The notes under the pieces: model-generated | Database searches by the model: none | The model's input: only the letters and a program-made list of their open reading frames with translations | What the model was told of the DNA's origin: nothing | Position numbers and translations under genes: made by a program | Source of the DNA: Lichenostomus cassidix | Taxonomy: Eukaryota; Chordata; Aves; Passeriformes; Meliphagidae | Assembly (NCBI GenBank): GCA_008360975.2 | Contig: CM039188.1 | Coordinates: 26,563,944-26,627,943, forward strand | DNA length: 64,000 nucleotides | Direction of reading: 5' to 3' | Shown: in pieces, positions 60,601 through 64,000 of the stretch | How the letters are laid out: every line of letters begins with the position of its first letter | How positions within the stretch are numbered: the first letter of the stretch is position 1

Positions 60601-63319
60601 ATCCTACAGACAATCCTCTGACACCTTCACAGGCTGTCCCATGCACCAATGCGTATGCACATAGCCTCAATTTCAGCTGCCTGTTACTCTGTACAGAAAT
60701 AAAATTAAACAGAAGTAAGCTGAATCAGCCCAGTCTGCCACTCAGACCTGTAATACAGAGTTTGACAGATGTGGCAAAGCTGTTACACCAGTGATGAAAG
60801 TCTATTCTGTAGACAAGACCATGCATCTATTTATATCATGAAAAAGCAGCTCACCTCAGTAAATAAAACTTGGTCTTGACATGCATATAATATCCAATTT
60901 TCCACTTCCACACTTCCCATAGTCTTTCTTATTTATTCAAAACTAAAGTGTGTAAATTCTTGCTGAATTATTTTACACCTCCTTTTGCAGAAGTATAAGT
61001 TCTCTGTAAGCAAAGTAATATTCTGCCTTATCAGGTAAGTTTTAAGATATTCTGAGCAAGACTTGACACTTTGATTTTAGCACCTGCTAGCAAATTTCTA
61101 GCTTTACATCTGGATTTGCTGCACAACTTCCAGCTCAATCTGATGCTGTCTCAACACACTCTTGTACATCAAATAGCAACTCCCCTCACAGATGTAGTTT
61201 AAATTCAGTCTCATAAGGAAACGTTTCCCCCAGGTGTGGGGGACCATAACAGGTGCTTACCACTAAAACTGCATTCCAGCCTTACTCTGAGATTCTCCCA
61301 GTACCCTCAGTGGGATTAAGCTCAGTGTAGAAAAAGCTTATTTTAATACAGATCCTATCTAAGTTCACTACTTACCGCAGAAACTCTCTGTTCCCAGTCA
61401 TGTTTATCATCTGATAGGATCTCTCTGATCTTGTTTATGGATTCCTCCAGATCCCGGCTGGAATAAATCTAAAAATTTAAATACAGAGTAGCACCGTAAA
61501 GCAGGATTTACTCCAGAAGATCAGATCATTTCCAAACTATGTTCTTATGTCCTTTGCTCCTCAAAGCATAAACATCATCTGCTAGCCTTGGACACAACTG
61601 GCTTTGCATAATGCACAGAATTGATACCCACTGCCAGCAACCAAAACTTAACCAAAACTTAAAAAATGATCACAAGATGATTAAAGGATCATTTTTCATT
61701 ATTTTACTATAGTTTCACAACTTTAAGCAGCATTCCTGCAGCTACCAGTGGCTATAGTAGTCAAGAACTACAGAAGATCATGAGTGGACACATGTGCTGT
61801 TAACACTGTCCCAAAAATAAAGCTCCAGCGAAGGAGAGGGGATATGTGATGCATCTCAGCTATCCAGCTACATCAGCAAACATGCATGGTCCAGTTGTCA
61901 CACTCACAACAGCAGCAATCCCTGAGGCACAAGTCACCTTTATAGCTTTCAGTTCCCAGAGGGTTTTACAGAAACTGCTGGCACATACTACCATTTAAAA
62001 CTTGCCTCCCTTTAACTTCTAACCTGCTATCCCCTTAAAGATTTGCCAACATCACAATGAAGCACAATTTGCCAGTGATTAGCATGAGATCCTATATTCA
62101 CCTTCTGCTTTTTAGTACAGCATGGTTTAACATGTAATTCTACTTACCTGAACTGTTGGGACATCTTCAAATGCCTTAATGAAGTCTTCTTCATCCACAG
62201 CACCTGCTCCCTCTTTGGCTGCTGACACAAATGAAAAAGCCTTTTCAATCTTGTTATCAACAAGAGAACCAATTAAGAAACCACCAGCTATCAAGGCACT
62301 TAATCAGGAGAAAGTTCACTACCCATGCAGCCTCAGAGTGCTGCAGATGTAATGAAAGCAGAGGCAGGGAAATTCAATGCCAGGCACTGGCTAGACATTC
62401 ATGGCATCCTTCAGTTCATAGGCACAGAGGGCACATTAGGGAAGTCATTACAGTAGTCACTCAACAGTTAGGGGACACAGTCTGAAAGATGAAAGGGAAT
62501 ACTTACTTTAATTATATGGGAGATTTTATTTTAAAGGATTTAATCCCATCTATAATAGATGAAGGTGGAGATCTGACAGGTGCACAAACAGATGAACGAT
62601 AAGGAAGATAAATAGTCTCTGGAATACTAATCAGATTAGAGACTGTCTGACATAGGGAACTTTCTCCATTTCCCTAGGACACATATGGAATTAGAGCTAC
62701 ATGTAGAATTATTGCTCATTCAGAATGACTACTCAGTTTTTCTGCACCTTCATTACCAGCCATGCCCGAAGGTCTTAAAAGAAAGCCAATGTGTTAGGTT
62801 TAGACTGCAAGGGCTCAAGTTTAGCATGCAGCTGTAAGTAGCCTCAGTTCAGCTAGAGATGCAACTACAAAGACAAAAATCTCCACACTGCAGCACCAAC
62901 ATGATTTACTCATAGCCCTCAGTGCACAACCACACAGGTCCAACTTCTCAAAAATGCAAAATAAATTATAGGGATGTGGGGATTGCTTGGGGATTCATCC
63001 TACCAGACTTCAGTTGTGGCATGCCAAGAACACAGACATAATGATTGCATAGGGAAAAATTTGTTACTGGATTCTGGGGGCCGCTCTGGAAGTGCTTGTA
63101 ACAAGCTCGGTATGAACACTATAAATACTTCACAGACACTTCAATTCATACAGGCTGTTGGCTTACTTGAAGACTTGGAGCCCAGAGCTGCAGAGCCAAG
63201 CCTGCGGGTAGTGCCCATCCCAACTCTGCGTGAGTTTGCAGGGGCCTTTGAAGACGTAGAGGAGCTGGCTGAGGAAGGTCTGTTCCCATCCACGGAGTCT
63301 TCATCATCAAAAATTTTAT
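3579..63319 (-). CDS. CLASP1: CLASP1, internal part of the gene (26 exons)
   Basis: CLIP-associating protein 1 tracks growing microtubule plus ends, binds tubulin through TOG domains, suppresses catastrophe and promotes rescue. It acts at the cell cortex, Golgi, kinetochores and spindle. The window encodes roughly residues 240 to 1160 of a protein of about 1,530 residues: TOG2, the Ser/Arg-rich EB-binding linker, TOG3 and the start of the next linker. The exons total 2,773 nt (about 924 codons with every cassette included). All introns are GT-AG of the U2 type and phases join without error. The peptide is nearly identical to mammalian CLASP1 as I remember it, with small changes (for example GRMPAS where mammals have GRIPGS). 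CLASP2 was rejected on diagnostic residues in exon 23414-23658. Start codon, promoter and stop codon are outside the window. Identity is very secure; single splice boundaries are inferred from sequence alone. Confidence 0.97.
3686..4927 (-). other. CLASP1 intron, 1242 bp
   Basis: Donor GTGAGA, acceptor CTTCTGTGTCAG. Nothing recognised. Confidence 0.8.
4928..5071 (-). CDS. CLASP1: CLASP1 exon: end of TOG3
   Basis: Forty-eight whole codons (144 nt): [48 protein letters not shown]. It contains the final TOG3 helices ([22 protein letters not shown]) and the Asn/Ser-rich exit to the next linker. KNSSNTSV is CLASP1-like. Acceptor TTCTTTTCAG, donor GTGAGA. Confidence 0.97.
5072..16566 (-). other. 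CLASP1 intron, 11.5 kb (largest in window)
   Basis: Donor GTAAGC, acceptor TCTTCTTTTCAG. It holds an A-rich low-complexity stretch at 7184-7270 and otherwise unique AT-rich sequence. The peptide on both sides is contiguous in CLASPs, so no constitutive exon is missing. I recognise no RNA gene or retrotransposon in it. Confidence 0.8.
7184..7270. repeat. A-rich low-complexity stretch
   Basis: A run of 14 A, then alternating A and C runs such as AACCCACCAAAAAACCCC. No retrogene body lies before it, so it is more likely simple sequence than a poly(A) tail. Confidence 0.75.
16567..16710 (-). CDS. CLASP1: CLASP1 exon: TOG3, late HEAT repeats
   Basis: Forty-eight whole codons (144 nt): [74 protein letters not shown] contains the conserved tubulin-facing loops of the last TOG3 repeats. 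The preceding intron is only 274 bp (16711-16984). Donor GTAAGC; the frame stays open for 33 codons into the intron before a stop at 16465. Confidence 0.97.
16985..17063 (-). CDS. CLASP1: CLASP1 exon: TOG3, middle
   Basis: A 79-nt exon, 1 nt completing Arg and 26 codons: [20 protein letters not shown] then [20 protein letters not shown] continues across the next junction. DSFPFDQQ is the CLASP1 spelling (CLASP2 has ESFPNDLQ). Donor GTCAGT. Confidence 0.96.
17064..17963 (-). other. CLASP1 intron, 900 bp
   Basis: Donor GTAGAG, acceptor TTTCTTTGGACAG. Pyrimidine-rich plus-strand stretch at 17270-17470, no named element. Confidence 0.8.
17964..18127 (-). CDS. CLASP1: CLASP1 exon: TOG3, HEAT repeats
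   Basis: A 164-nt exon, 54 codons plus 2 nt of Arg. It reads [54 protein letters not shown]. The HKDDLQDW loop and the amphipathic Leu helices are the TOG3 core. Apparently identical to mammals here. Donor GTAGAG is off consensus. Confidence 0.97.
18128..19720 (-). other. CLASP1 intron, 1593 bp
   Basis: Donor GTAAGA, acceptor TTGTTTATAG. No element recognised. Confidence 0.8.
19721..19784 (-). CDS. CLASP1: CLASP1 exon: TOG3 helix
   Basis: A 64-nt exon, 1 nt completing Ser and 21 codons: [20 protein letters not shown] then K. DPHSK is the CLASP1 form. It forms the second helix and loop of the first TOG3 HEAT repeat. Acceptor ATGTATTTTAG, donor GTAAGA at a codon boundary. Confidence 0.96.
19785..23413 (-). 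other. CLASP1 intron, 3.6 kb
   Basis: Donor GTGATT, acceptor TATGTATTTTAG. It contains a 20-bp tandem duplication at 22661-22700. A TOG-like exon is not missing here, since the peptide is continuous across it. Confidence 0.8.
22661..22700. repeat. Tandem duplication, period 20 bp
   Basis: Two head-to-tail copies of a unit starting TACTGGATAATTC, 22661-22680 and 22681-22700, differing at one base (G/A). Confidence 0.9.
23414..23658 (-). CDS. CLASP1: CLASP1 exon: linker end and start of TOG3
   Basis: The largest exon in the window (245 nt, 81 codons plus 2 nt). It starts [20 protein letters not shown], then [60 protein letters not shown]. The first half is the Ser/Asp-rich linker. From about [13 protein letters not shown] it is the first helix pair of TOG3, with the [10 protein letters not shown] tubulin-facing loop carrying the conserved Trp. 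[15 protein letters not shown] identifies CLASP1 rather than CLASP2. Donor GTGATT is weak for a constitutive exon. Confidence 0.98.
23659..24575 (-). other. CLASP1 intron, 917 bp
   Basis: Donor GTACTA, acceptor CCCCTGTTCCAG. No TGCATG was found in it. A 13-A run lies at about 24021-24033. Confidence 0.8.
24576..24599 (-). CDS. CLASP1: CLASP1 microexon, 24 nt (LLGDSRSK)
   Basis: Eight whole codons, CTG TTA GGA GAC TCC AGG AGC AAG, in phase 0. Inclusion gives [19 protein letters not shown], the form I recall for CLASP1 isoforms (CLASP2 has LLGDIRTK). Skipping gives ADAL-KKPVRRR. The donor GTACTA is poor, while the acceptor CCTGCCTACAG is fair and carries a TGC at about -9, as SRRM4-dependent neuronal microexons often do. 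It adds a phosphorylatable basic patch (DSRSKKK) just before TOG3. Confidence 0.9.
24600..27074 (-). other. CLASP1 intron, 2.5 kb
   Basis: Donor GTAAGA, acceptor TCCTGCCTACAG with a TGC close to the splice site. Nothing else recognised. Confidence 0.8.
27075..27178 (-). CDS. CLASP1: CLASP1 exon: end of linker before TOG3
   Basis: The exon is 104 nt, 2 nt completing Asp and 34 codons: [20 protein letters not shown] then [36 protein letters not shown] is a strongly conserved CLASP segment preceding the [15 protein letters not shown] stretch. The GRMPAS spelling differs from GRIPGS in mammals. It ends on a codon boundary, so the 24-nt exon may follow or be skipped. Donor GTAAGA. Confidence 0.97.
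27179..31009 (-). other. CLASP1 intron, 3.8 kb
   Basis: Donor GTGAAC, acceptor TCTTTTGTGCAG. Apart from the TGCATG site near the cassette, no feature is recognised. Confidence 0.8.
30988..30993 (-). promoter_or_regulatory. TGCATG motif (candidate RBFOX site)
   Basis: TGCATG on the minus strand at intron positions +17 to +22 after the 63-nt cassette exon, the usual enhancer position for RBFOX proteins. Confidence 0.5.
31010..31072 (-). CDS. CLASP1: CLASP1 cassette exon, 63 nt ([21 protein letters not shown])
   Basis: A 63-nt exon with entry phase 2 and exit phase 1. Inclusion places [21 protein letters not shown] between PPL and DRFGLG; skipping joins PPL to DRFGLG. The [11 protein letters not shown] core is homologous to the CLASP2 linker segment SRHHSRSTGAL, so the exon predates the CLASP1/CLASP2 split. 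Acceptor TCTACTTGCAG is good, donor GTGAAC is weak, and TGCATG lies 17-22 nt downstream. RHSRSTS is a basophilic-kinase type site. It is an alternative exon in mammals as far as I recall. Confidence 0.88.
31073..31440. other. Local CpG-rich patch
   Basis: I count roughly fifteen CpG dinucleotides in about 370 bp, for example GAGCGCTACCGG, CAGCGACGCCTCCGCC and GGCGGCCGTCACG. Surrounding intron shows about one per 100 bp or fewer. It is short for a formal CpG island. It could be a minor promoter, an enhancer or an isochore ripple. Confidence 0.4.
31073..34575 (-). other. CLASP1 intron, 3.5 kb
   Basis: Donor GTGAGT, acceptor TCTACTTGCAG. The end nearest the cassette exon (31073-31440) is unusually CpG-rich for this window; the rest is AT-rich and plain. 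Confidence 0.8.
34576..34683 (-). CDS. CLASP1: CLASP1 exon: second SxIP motif (SRIP)
   Basis: A 108-nt exon with 35 codons: [20 protein letters not shown] then [19 protein letters not shown] at 34664-34675 is the second EB-binding motif. SQGCSR repeats the wording just after SKIP in the previous exon, which looks like an internal duplication of the motif unit in the protein. Exit phase 1 allows either the 63-nt cassette or the DRFGLG exon next. Donor GTGAGT. Confidence 0.97.
34664..34675 (-). other. CLASP1: SxIP motif SRIP
   Basis: AGT CGT ATC CCC encodes Ser-Arg-Ile-Pro, followed by [10 protein letters not shown]. It fits the EB1-binding consensus. Confidence 0.9.
34684..39804 (-). other. 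CLASP1 intron, 5.1 kb
   Basis: Donor GTAAGA, acceptor GCTGCATGCTAG. It holds an AT dinucleotide run at 35749-35768. No further exon is expected between these two in CLASP1 and none is seen. Confidence 0.8.
35749..35768. repeat. (AT)n microsatellite
   Basis: An uninterrupted AT run of about 16-18 nt with GA and TC at its ends, forming a perfect palindrome. Confidence 0.85.
39805..39972 (-). CDS. CLASP1: CLASP1 exon: first SxIP motif (SKIP)
   Basis: The exon is 168 nt with 55 codons: [40 protein letters not shown] and [19 protein letters not shown] at 39854-39865, in a basic Ser/Pro context, is the SxIP signature that binds the EB-homology pocket of EB1/EB3 and brings CLASP to growing plus ends (family knowledge). 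SSSPGK and ETSPNR are proline-directed sites of the kind GSK3 and CDKs act on in CLASPs. Acceptor CTTCTAG, donor GTAAGA. Confidence 0.97.
39854..39865 (-). other. CLASP1: SxIP motif SKIP
   Basis: AGC AAG ATT CCT encodes Ser-Lys-Ile-Pro, preceded by SEKR and followed by RSQGCSR. It fits the EB1-binding consensus. Confidence 0.9.
39973..41639 (-). other. CLASP1 intron, 1667 bp
   Basis: Donor GTAAGA, acceptor TCTCTTCTAG. It holds a 29-bp-period tandem duplication at 41095-41149 and a short U4atac-like string at 41410-41422 that I rejected. Confidence 0.8.
41095..41149. repeat. Tandem duplication, period 29 bp
   Basis: A 26-bp unit beginning AAGATTGCTCTTCTATC is present twice without mismatch, 41095-41120 and 41124-41149. 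The perfect identity suggests a recent local duplication. Confidence 0.9.
41640..41666 (-). CDS. CLASP1: CLASP1 cassette exon, 27 nt (RSRSANPAG)
   Basis: A 27-nt exon with entry phase 2 and exit phase 1, neutral to skip. Inclusion gives [20 protein letters not shown], skipping gives SQSQ-PGSRSSS, since the split codon becomes CGA or CCT. Both junctions match CLASP isoforms as I remember them. The acceptor is a weak AAG with a poor pyrimidine tract (CTCATAATCAAG), which fits optional use. Donor GTAAGA. It adds two Arg and two Ser next to the EB-binding region. Confidence 0.88.
41667..43175 (-). other. CLASP1 intron, 1509 bp
   Basis: Donor GTAAGA, acceptor CATAATCAAG (AAG end). No element recognised. 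Confidence 0.8.
43176..43283 (-). CDS. CLASP1: CLASP1 exon: basic RIRTRRQ linker segment
   Basis: A 108-nt exon with 35 codons: [20 protein letters not shown] then [15 protein letters not shown]. Highly basic and Ser-rich, this is part of the microtubule-lattice-binding linker. Compared with mammals, SVTSTPADT replaces NVASTPDN. Its final C nucleotide makes Arg or Pro depending on the next exon. Acceptor CCTGCAG, donor GTAAGA. Confidence 0.96.
43990..44115 (-). mobile_element. Old degraded CR1-like fragment
   Basis: The wording GGGTCATCAGTTCATCCCC, GGCAGGGCTGTTTCCTACAG follows the inverted 3' region of old sauropsid CR1 copies, with many changes. No coding part remains. Boundaries are approximate. 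Confidence 0.55.
46553..46605. repeat. CATTTTTA / CATTTTA tandem repeat
   Basis: About seven units of ACATTTTT alternating with ACATTTT. A short microsatellite-like array with two interleaved unit lengths. Confidence 0.85.
49282..49321. repeat. A-rich tract
   Basis: Runs of 14 or more A broken by CAAAAACAAAG. Low-complexity sequence with no flanking retrogene seen. Confidence 0.85.
50369..50386 (-). promoter_or_regulatory. Pair of TGCATG motifs (candidate RBFOX sites)
   Basis: On the minus strand TGCATG occurs at 50386-50381 and 50374-50369, 12 nt apart. They are 107 to 124 nt downstream of the 24-nt cassette exon. TGCATG downstream of an exon is the known RBFOX enhancer position. Confidence 0.5.
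50493..50516 (-). CDS. CLASP1: CLASP1 microexon, 24 nt (DGTTSKTE)
   Basis: The 24-nt exon is entered with 2 nt and left with 1 nt, so skipping it keeps the frame. Inclusion gives [14 protein letters not shown], skipping gives SL-GRIR. Both forms match mammalian CLASP1 isoforms as I remember them (DGTTTKAE in mammals). The acceptor ends in AAG rather than CAG or TAG, the donor is GTAAGC, and two TGCATG motifs lie 107-124 nt into the downstream intron. The peptide adds an acidic, Thr-rich patch between the Ser-rich segment and the basic RIRTRRQ segment. A cassette exon, probably tissue-regulated, is the best reading. Confidence 0.88.
50517..52181 (-). other. CLASP1 intron, 1665 bp
   Basis: Donor GTAAAT, acceptor ATTTGCCTAAAG with a weak AAG end before the microexon. 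No repeats recognised. Confidence 0.8.
52182..52352 (-). CDS. CLASP1: CLASP1 exon: Ser/Arg-rich linker
   Basis: The exon is 171 nt with 56 codons plus split codons of phases 2 and 1. It contains [40 protein letters not shown] and [16 protein letters not shown]. The [12 protein letters not shown] motif is a conserved CLASP linker signature. The last Gly/Asp codon is split, so the residue depends on whether the next microexon is used. Donor GTAAAT is somewhat off consensus. Confidence 0.97.
52353..53532 (-). other. CLASP1 intron, 1180 bp
   Basis: Donor GTGAGA, acceptor CCCATCTGCAG. It contains an AT-rich inverted repeat at 53008-53029. Confidence 0.8.
53008..53029. repeat. AT-rich inverted repeat
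   Basis: Arms ATACATATA and TATATGTAT flank a 4-nt loop. It is a small AT palindrome in a TA-rich stretch (52985-53040); probably simple-sequence drift. Confidence 0.6.
53533..53582 (-). CDS. CLASP1: CLASP1 exon: basic Ser/Pro linker segment
   Basis: A 50-nt exon, too short to stand out as an open frame, found by phase continuity. It completes Asn and reads [16 protein letters not shown], leaving 1 nt of Ala. KRSPT is a proline-directed phosphorylation-type site and the segment is basic. Acceptor TTAACTTCCAG, donor GTGAGA. Confidence 0.94.
53583..54382 (-). other. CLASP1 intron, 800 bp
   Basis: Donor GTAAGG, acceptor CATTAACTTCCAG. AT-rich and otherwise plain. Confidence 0.8.
54383..54550 (-). 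CDS. CLASP1: CLASP1 exon: end of TOG2 and start of Ser-rich linker
   Basis: The exon is 168 nt, 1 nt completing Lys, 55 codons and 2 nt of Asn. It reads [40 protein letters not shown] and [15 protein letters not shown]. The first half is the last TOG2 helix pair, and the second half opens the disordered Ser-rich linker with [11 protein letters not shown]. Donor GTAAGG. Confidence 0.97.
54551..56402 (-). other. CLASP1 intron with CR1 insertion, 1852 bp
   Basis: Donor GTAAGT, acceptor CCTTGTTTCCAG. The CR1 copy at about 55905-56275 ends about 130 bp before the donor side exon; the rest is unique sequence. Confidence 0.8.
55905..56275 (-). mobile_element. CR1 LINE, 5'-truncated 3' end
   Basis: The plus strand shows the inverted 3' region of a chicken-type CR1 retrotransposon. 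It starts with AATAGAATAGA-like remnants of the terminal ATTCT repeats, then GGATGGGACCTGCAAGG, CATCTAGTCCAGCTGCC, GGGAAGCCTGTTCCAGTGTT, CACCCTCTTGGTGGAGAAAT and CTCCTCAGGAAGCTGTA. No reverse-transcriptase sequence remains, so it is an ordinary dead copy. It is inserted in the same orientation as CLASP1. The far boundary near 56275 is approximate. CR1 points to a bird or other sauropsid. Confidence 0.88.
56403..56480 (-). CDS. CLASP1: CLASP1 exon: TOG2, last HEAT repeat
   Basis: A 78-nt exon with 25 whole codons: [20 protein letters not shown] then RIEAR, ending in 2 nt of Lys. The [16 protein letters not shown] loop, completed by the next exon, is the typical final tubulin-facing TOG loop with DAD-S-E-AR residues. 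Donor GTAAGT. Confidence 0.96.
56481..57174 (-). other. CLASP1 intron, 694 bp
   Basis: Donor GTAAGT, acceptor CTTATTTCAG. No element recognised. Confidence 0.8.
57175..57234 (-). CDS. CLASP1: CLASP1 exon: TOG2, late HEAT repeat
   Basis: A 60-nt exon, 1 nt completing Arg, 19 codons and 2 nt of the next Arg. It reads [19 protein letters not shown]. Leu-rich amphipathic helix of the TOG2 core. Acceptor CTTTCCTCTCAG, donor GTAAGT. Confidence 0.96.
57235..58207 (-). other. CLASP1 intron, 973 bp
   Basis: Donor GTGAGA, acceptor CTTTCCTCTCAG. It holds a possible degraded CR1-like fragment near 57770-57840 and an unrelated plus-strand open frame judged random. Confidence 0.8.
57770..57840. mobile_element. 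Possible degraded CR1-like fragment
   Basis: The stretch with TTAAGTCCAGACAGGACCAT loosely resembles the 3'-region wording of old sauropsid CR1 copies (a CCAGAnGGGACCATT-type motif). The likeness is short and may be chance. Confidence 0.3.
58208..58278 (-). CDS. CLASP1: CLASP1 exon: TOG2, HTHIPRLIP helix
   Basis: The exon is 71 nt, 23 codons plus 2 nt of a split Arg. It reads [20 protein letters not shown] then AVR. The [13 protein letters not shown] motif spans into the next exon and forms a conserved tubulin-facing loop. Donor GTGAGA. Confidence 0.96.
58279..59006 (-). other. CLASP1 intron, 728 bp
   Basis: Donor GTAAGT, acceptor TTTTCTTCCAG. Nothing recognised inside. Confidence 0.8.
59007..59142 (-). 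CDS. CLASP1: CLASP1 exon: TOG2, central HEAT repeats
   Basis: The exon is 136 nt, 1 nt completing Gly followed by 45 codons. It reads [40 protein letters not shown] and RLIIR. The [10 protein letters not shown] segment is a conserved inter-helix loop of the TOG2 core. Donor GTAAGT at a codon boundary, so read-through of the donor stays open for only a few codons. Confidence 0.97.
59143..59897 (-). other. CLASP1 intron, 755 bp
   Basis: Donor GTAAGTT, acceptor CTATTTTTCAG. An open minus-strand stretch reaches upstream of the following exon, but its peptide has no CLASP likeness. Confidence 0.8.
59898..60043 (-). CDS. CLASP1: CLASP1 exon: TOG2, HEAT repeats A and B
   Basis: The exon is 146 nt, 48 codons plus 2 nt of a split Gly. 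It runs from [20 protein letters not shown] through [18 protein letters not shown] to [10 protein letters not shown]. The [10 protein letters not shown] loop is a conserved basic HEAT loop that faces tubulin. Donor GTAAGT. Apparently identical to the mammalian peptide in this stretch, which points to strong constraint. Confidence 0.96.
60044..61375 (-). other. CLASP1 intron, 1332 bp
   Basis: Donor GTAAGT, acceptor GCTCCTAACAG. No recognisable element. Confidence 0.8.
61376..61468 (-). CDS. CLASP1: CLASP1 exon: TOG2, first helices
   Basis: Thirty-one whole codons (93 nt, phase 0 at both ends): [20 protein letters not shown] then [11 protein letters not shown]. This is the first HEAT-repeat helix pair of TOG2. 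The HDWEQR segment with its Trp is the conserved intra-HEAT loop position where TOG domains touch tubulin (family knowledge). Ser replaces the mammalian Asn in VNA. Donor GTAAGT. Confidence 0.96.
61469..62147 (-). other. CLASP1 intron, 679 bp
   Basis: Donor GTAAGT, acceptor AAATTTTTAG. Unremarkable unique sequence. Confidence 0.8.
62148..62221 (-). CDS. CLASP1: CLASP1 exon: entry to TOG2
   Basis: The exon is 74 nt and ends on a codon boundary. It reads [20 protein letters not shown] then PTVQ. The acidic VDEEDF stretch leads into the first helix of the TOG2 region. The donor is GTAAGT. The acceptor is a NAGNAG tandem (GTCAGCAG), so the exon could start at 62221 or 62218 and gain or lose one Ala. 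The 62221 start is preferred because the extra Ala matches the mammalian AAK spelling. Confidence 0.95.
62219..62226 (-). promoter_or_regulatory. NAGNAG tandem splice acceptor
   Basis: The minus strand reads GTCAGCAG before the exon, giving two acceptor AGs 3 nt apart. Use of the first gives Thr-Ala-Lys across the junction, use of the second gives Thr-Lys. Both keep the frame. Confidence 0.7.
62222..63166 (-). other. CLASP1 intron, 945 bp
   Basis: Donor GTAAGC, tandem acceptor GTCAGCAG. I see no repeat, RNA gene or further exon in it. Confidence 0.8.
63167..63319 (-). CDS. CLASP1: CLASP1 exon: linker between TOG1 and TOG2
   Basis: The exon is 153 nt, entered with 2 nt of a split Asp codon and left with 1 nt. 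It reads [19 protein letters not shown] and then a run with [13 protein letters not shown] and SKSS. This is the acidic then Ser/Arg-rich spacer after TOG1. The acceptor is TTTGGCAG and the donor is GTAAGC. Compared with mammals, Ile replaces Asn in DKNF and the SASSTSS run has one extra Ser. The spacer is predicted to be flexible and basic at its end, which suits contact with the acidic microtubule surface. Confidence 0.95.
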
Positions 63320-64000
63320 CTGCCAAAGAAACACACTCAGCTGTAAGTCCAGTGAAGCAAAGGAATGTCTCAAAGAACATGCCCATGGTATGGCAAACAT
63401 TCTGTATTTTTAGCCTGCTCTGCTAGCCCTCATCTCAGCAGTGCCCTTGTGCTAGAAATCCAGTTAGTCATGGAAGACCACCAGCTCACTGAACCCAGTC
63501 CTTCGCTATTGCAGCCACGATGTTATAAACCCTTTCAATGAATGCATTCAGATGAAGAGAATGAACTTCAAATCTACAGCAGAAAGATGCAAGCCCCAGA
63601 TAACACTTGGGATGTTGACAGTCTGCATCTCTCAGGTTTATGCCTCCAAGAGCTATTTTGCCATGGACTGTAGGGAAACTAAGACCACATGCAAATCCAG
63701 GATCCAGGTGTGGAGGGGACCAGGCAGCAGAGGCTGCTATGTCACACTGTCAACTGCCTGCACCAGACCAAGGATAAACAGGCTAACTCAGGAAAGCTCT
63801 CATGACAACATCCATACTGTTGATAAACCACAGACCATTAATCACAGACCCATCTAGAGCTACAAATCCCCTTTAACTCTTTAAATTAACACCAGAGATT
63901 CCTTGCAAGGAAATACAAAAAGTATTCCTTTAATACTATAAACATTATAAATACTATAAATATTCCTTTAATATTATAAACATAAATATAAGGTGCATTA
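63320..64000 (-). other. CLASP1 intron, partial (upstream edge of window)
   Basis: Intronic sequence ending in the acceptor TTTGGCAG before exon 63167-63319. It is AT-rich at the far end, where a 23-bp direct repeat lies. No preceding TOG1 exon is visible in these 680 bases. Confidence 0.8.
63923..63983. repeat. Short AT-rich direct repeat
   Basis: A unit starting TATTCCTTTAATA occurs at 63923-63945 and again at 63961-63983 with one mismatch (period 38). The bases between are ATAAA-rich. It looks like a local duplication in AT-rich sequence. Confidence 0.7.

Noticed and set aside
3579..63319. CLASP2 as the identity of the gene
   Set aside because: Diagnostic positions ([36 protein letters not shown]) follow CLASP1, and CLASP2 differs at each of them.
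1..64000. Mobile, defence or other novel gene system
   Set aside because: Apart from CLASP1 exons, one CR1 copy and two weak CR1-like fragments, no coherent coding, repeat-array or RNA structure was seen on either strand.

Overview
The window is vertebrate nuclear DNA carrying the middle of one large gene on the minus strand. That gene is CLASP1 (cytoplasmic linker-associated protein 1, a microtubule plus-end stabiliser). I placed 26 coding exons by joining minus-strand open frames at GT/AG splice sites and comparing the peptide with the CLASP family. All reading phases agree across the chain and no exon holds a stop or frameshift. CLASP1 fits better than CLASP2: exon 23414-23658 reads [15 protein letters not shown] (CLASP2 has SYSSRNGSIPTYMRQ) and exon 19721-19784 reads PHSK.

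The organism is most likely a bird. A truncated CR1 LINE of the sauropsid type lies at about 55905-56275, recognisable interspersed repeats are otherwise very few, and about 900 codons of CLASP1 fit in 60 kb, far more compact than the mammalian locus. A crocodile or turtle cannot be excluded.

Layout, read 5' to 3' in the gene (high to low coordinates): 63319-62148 acidic and Ser-rich linker after TOG1; 61468-56403 the TOG2 HEAT-repeat domain; 54550-27075 the Ser/Arg-rich, microtubule- and EB-binding linker with two SxIP motifs (SKIP at 39854-39865, SRIP at 34664-34675); 23658-4928 the TOG3 domain; 3685-3579 the start of the Ser/Pro/Thr-rich linker leading to the C-terminal domain. The first exons (TOG1) and the last exons (C-terminal CLIP/cortex-binding domain) lie outside the window.

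Four short exons (24, 27, 63 and 24 nt) sit in the linker and are phase-neutral, so each can be included or skipped without breaking the frame. All four peptides match mammalian CLASP1 isoform segments as I remember them. Two of them (50493-50516 and 31010-31072) have TGCATG motifs, the RBFOX consensus, in the downstream intron. This regulated-linker arrangement is the most interesting signal in the window.

The remaining 95% or so is intron. It holds simple repeats, short tandem duplications, two degraded CR1-like fragments, one local CpG-rich patch beside a cassette exon, and otherwise nothing I can name. I found no second protein gene, no tRNA or rRNA, no CRISPR and no bacterial-type system. 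The open frames scattered through the introns look random.
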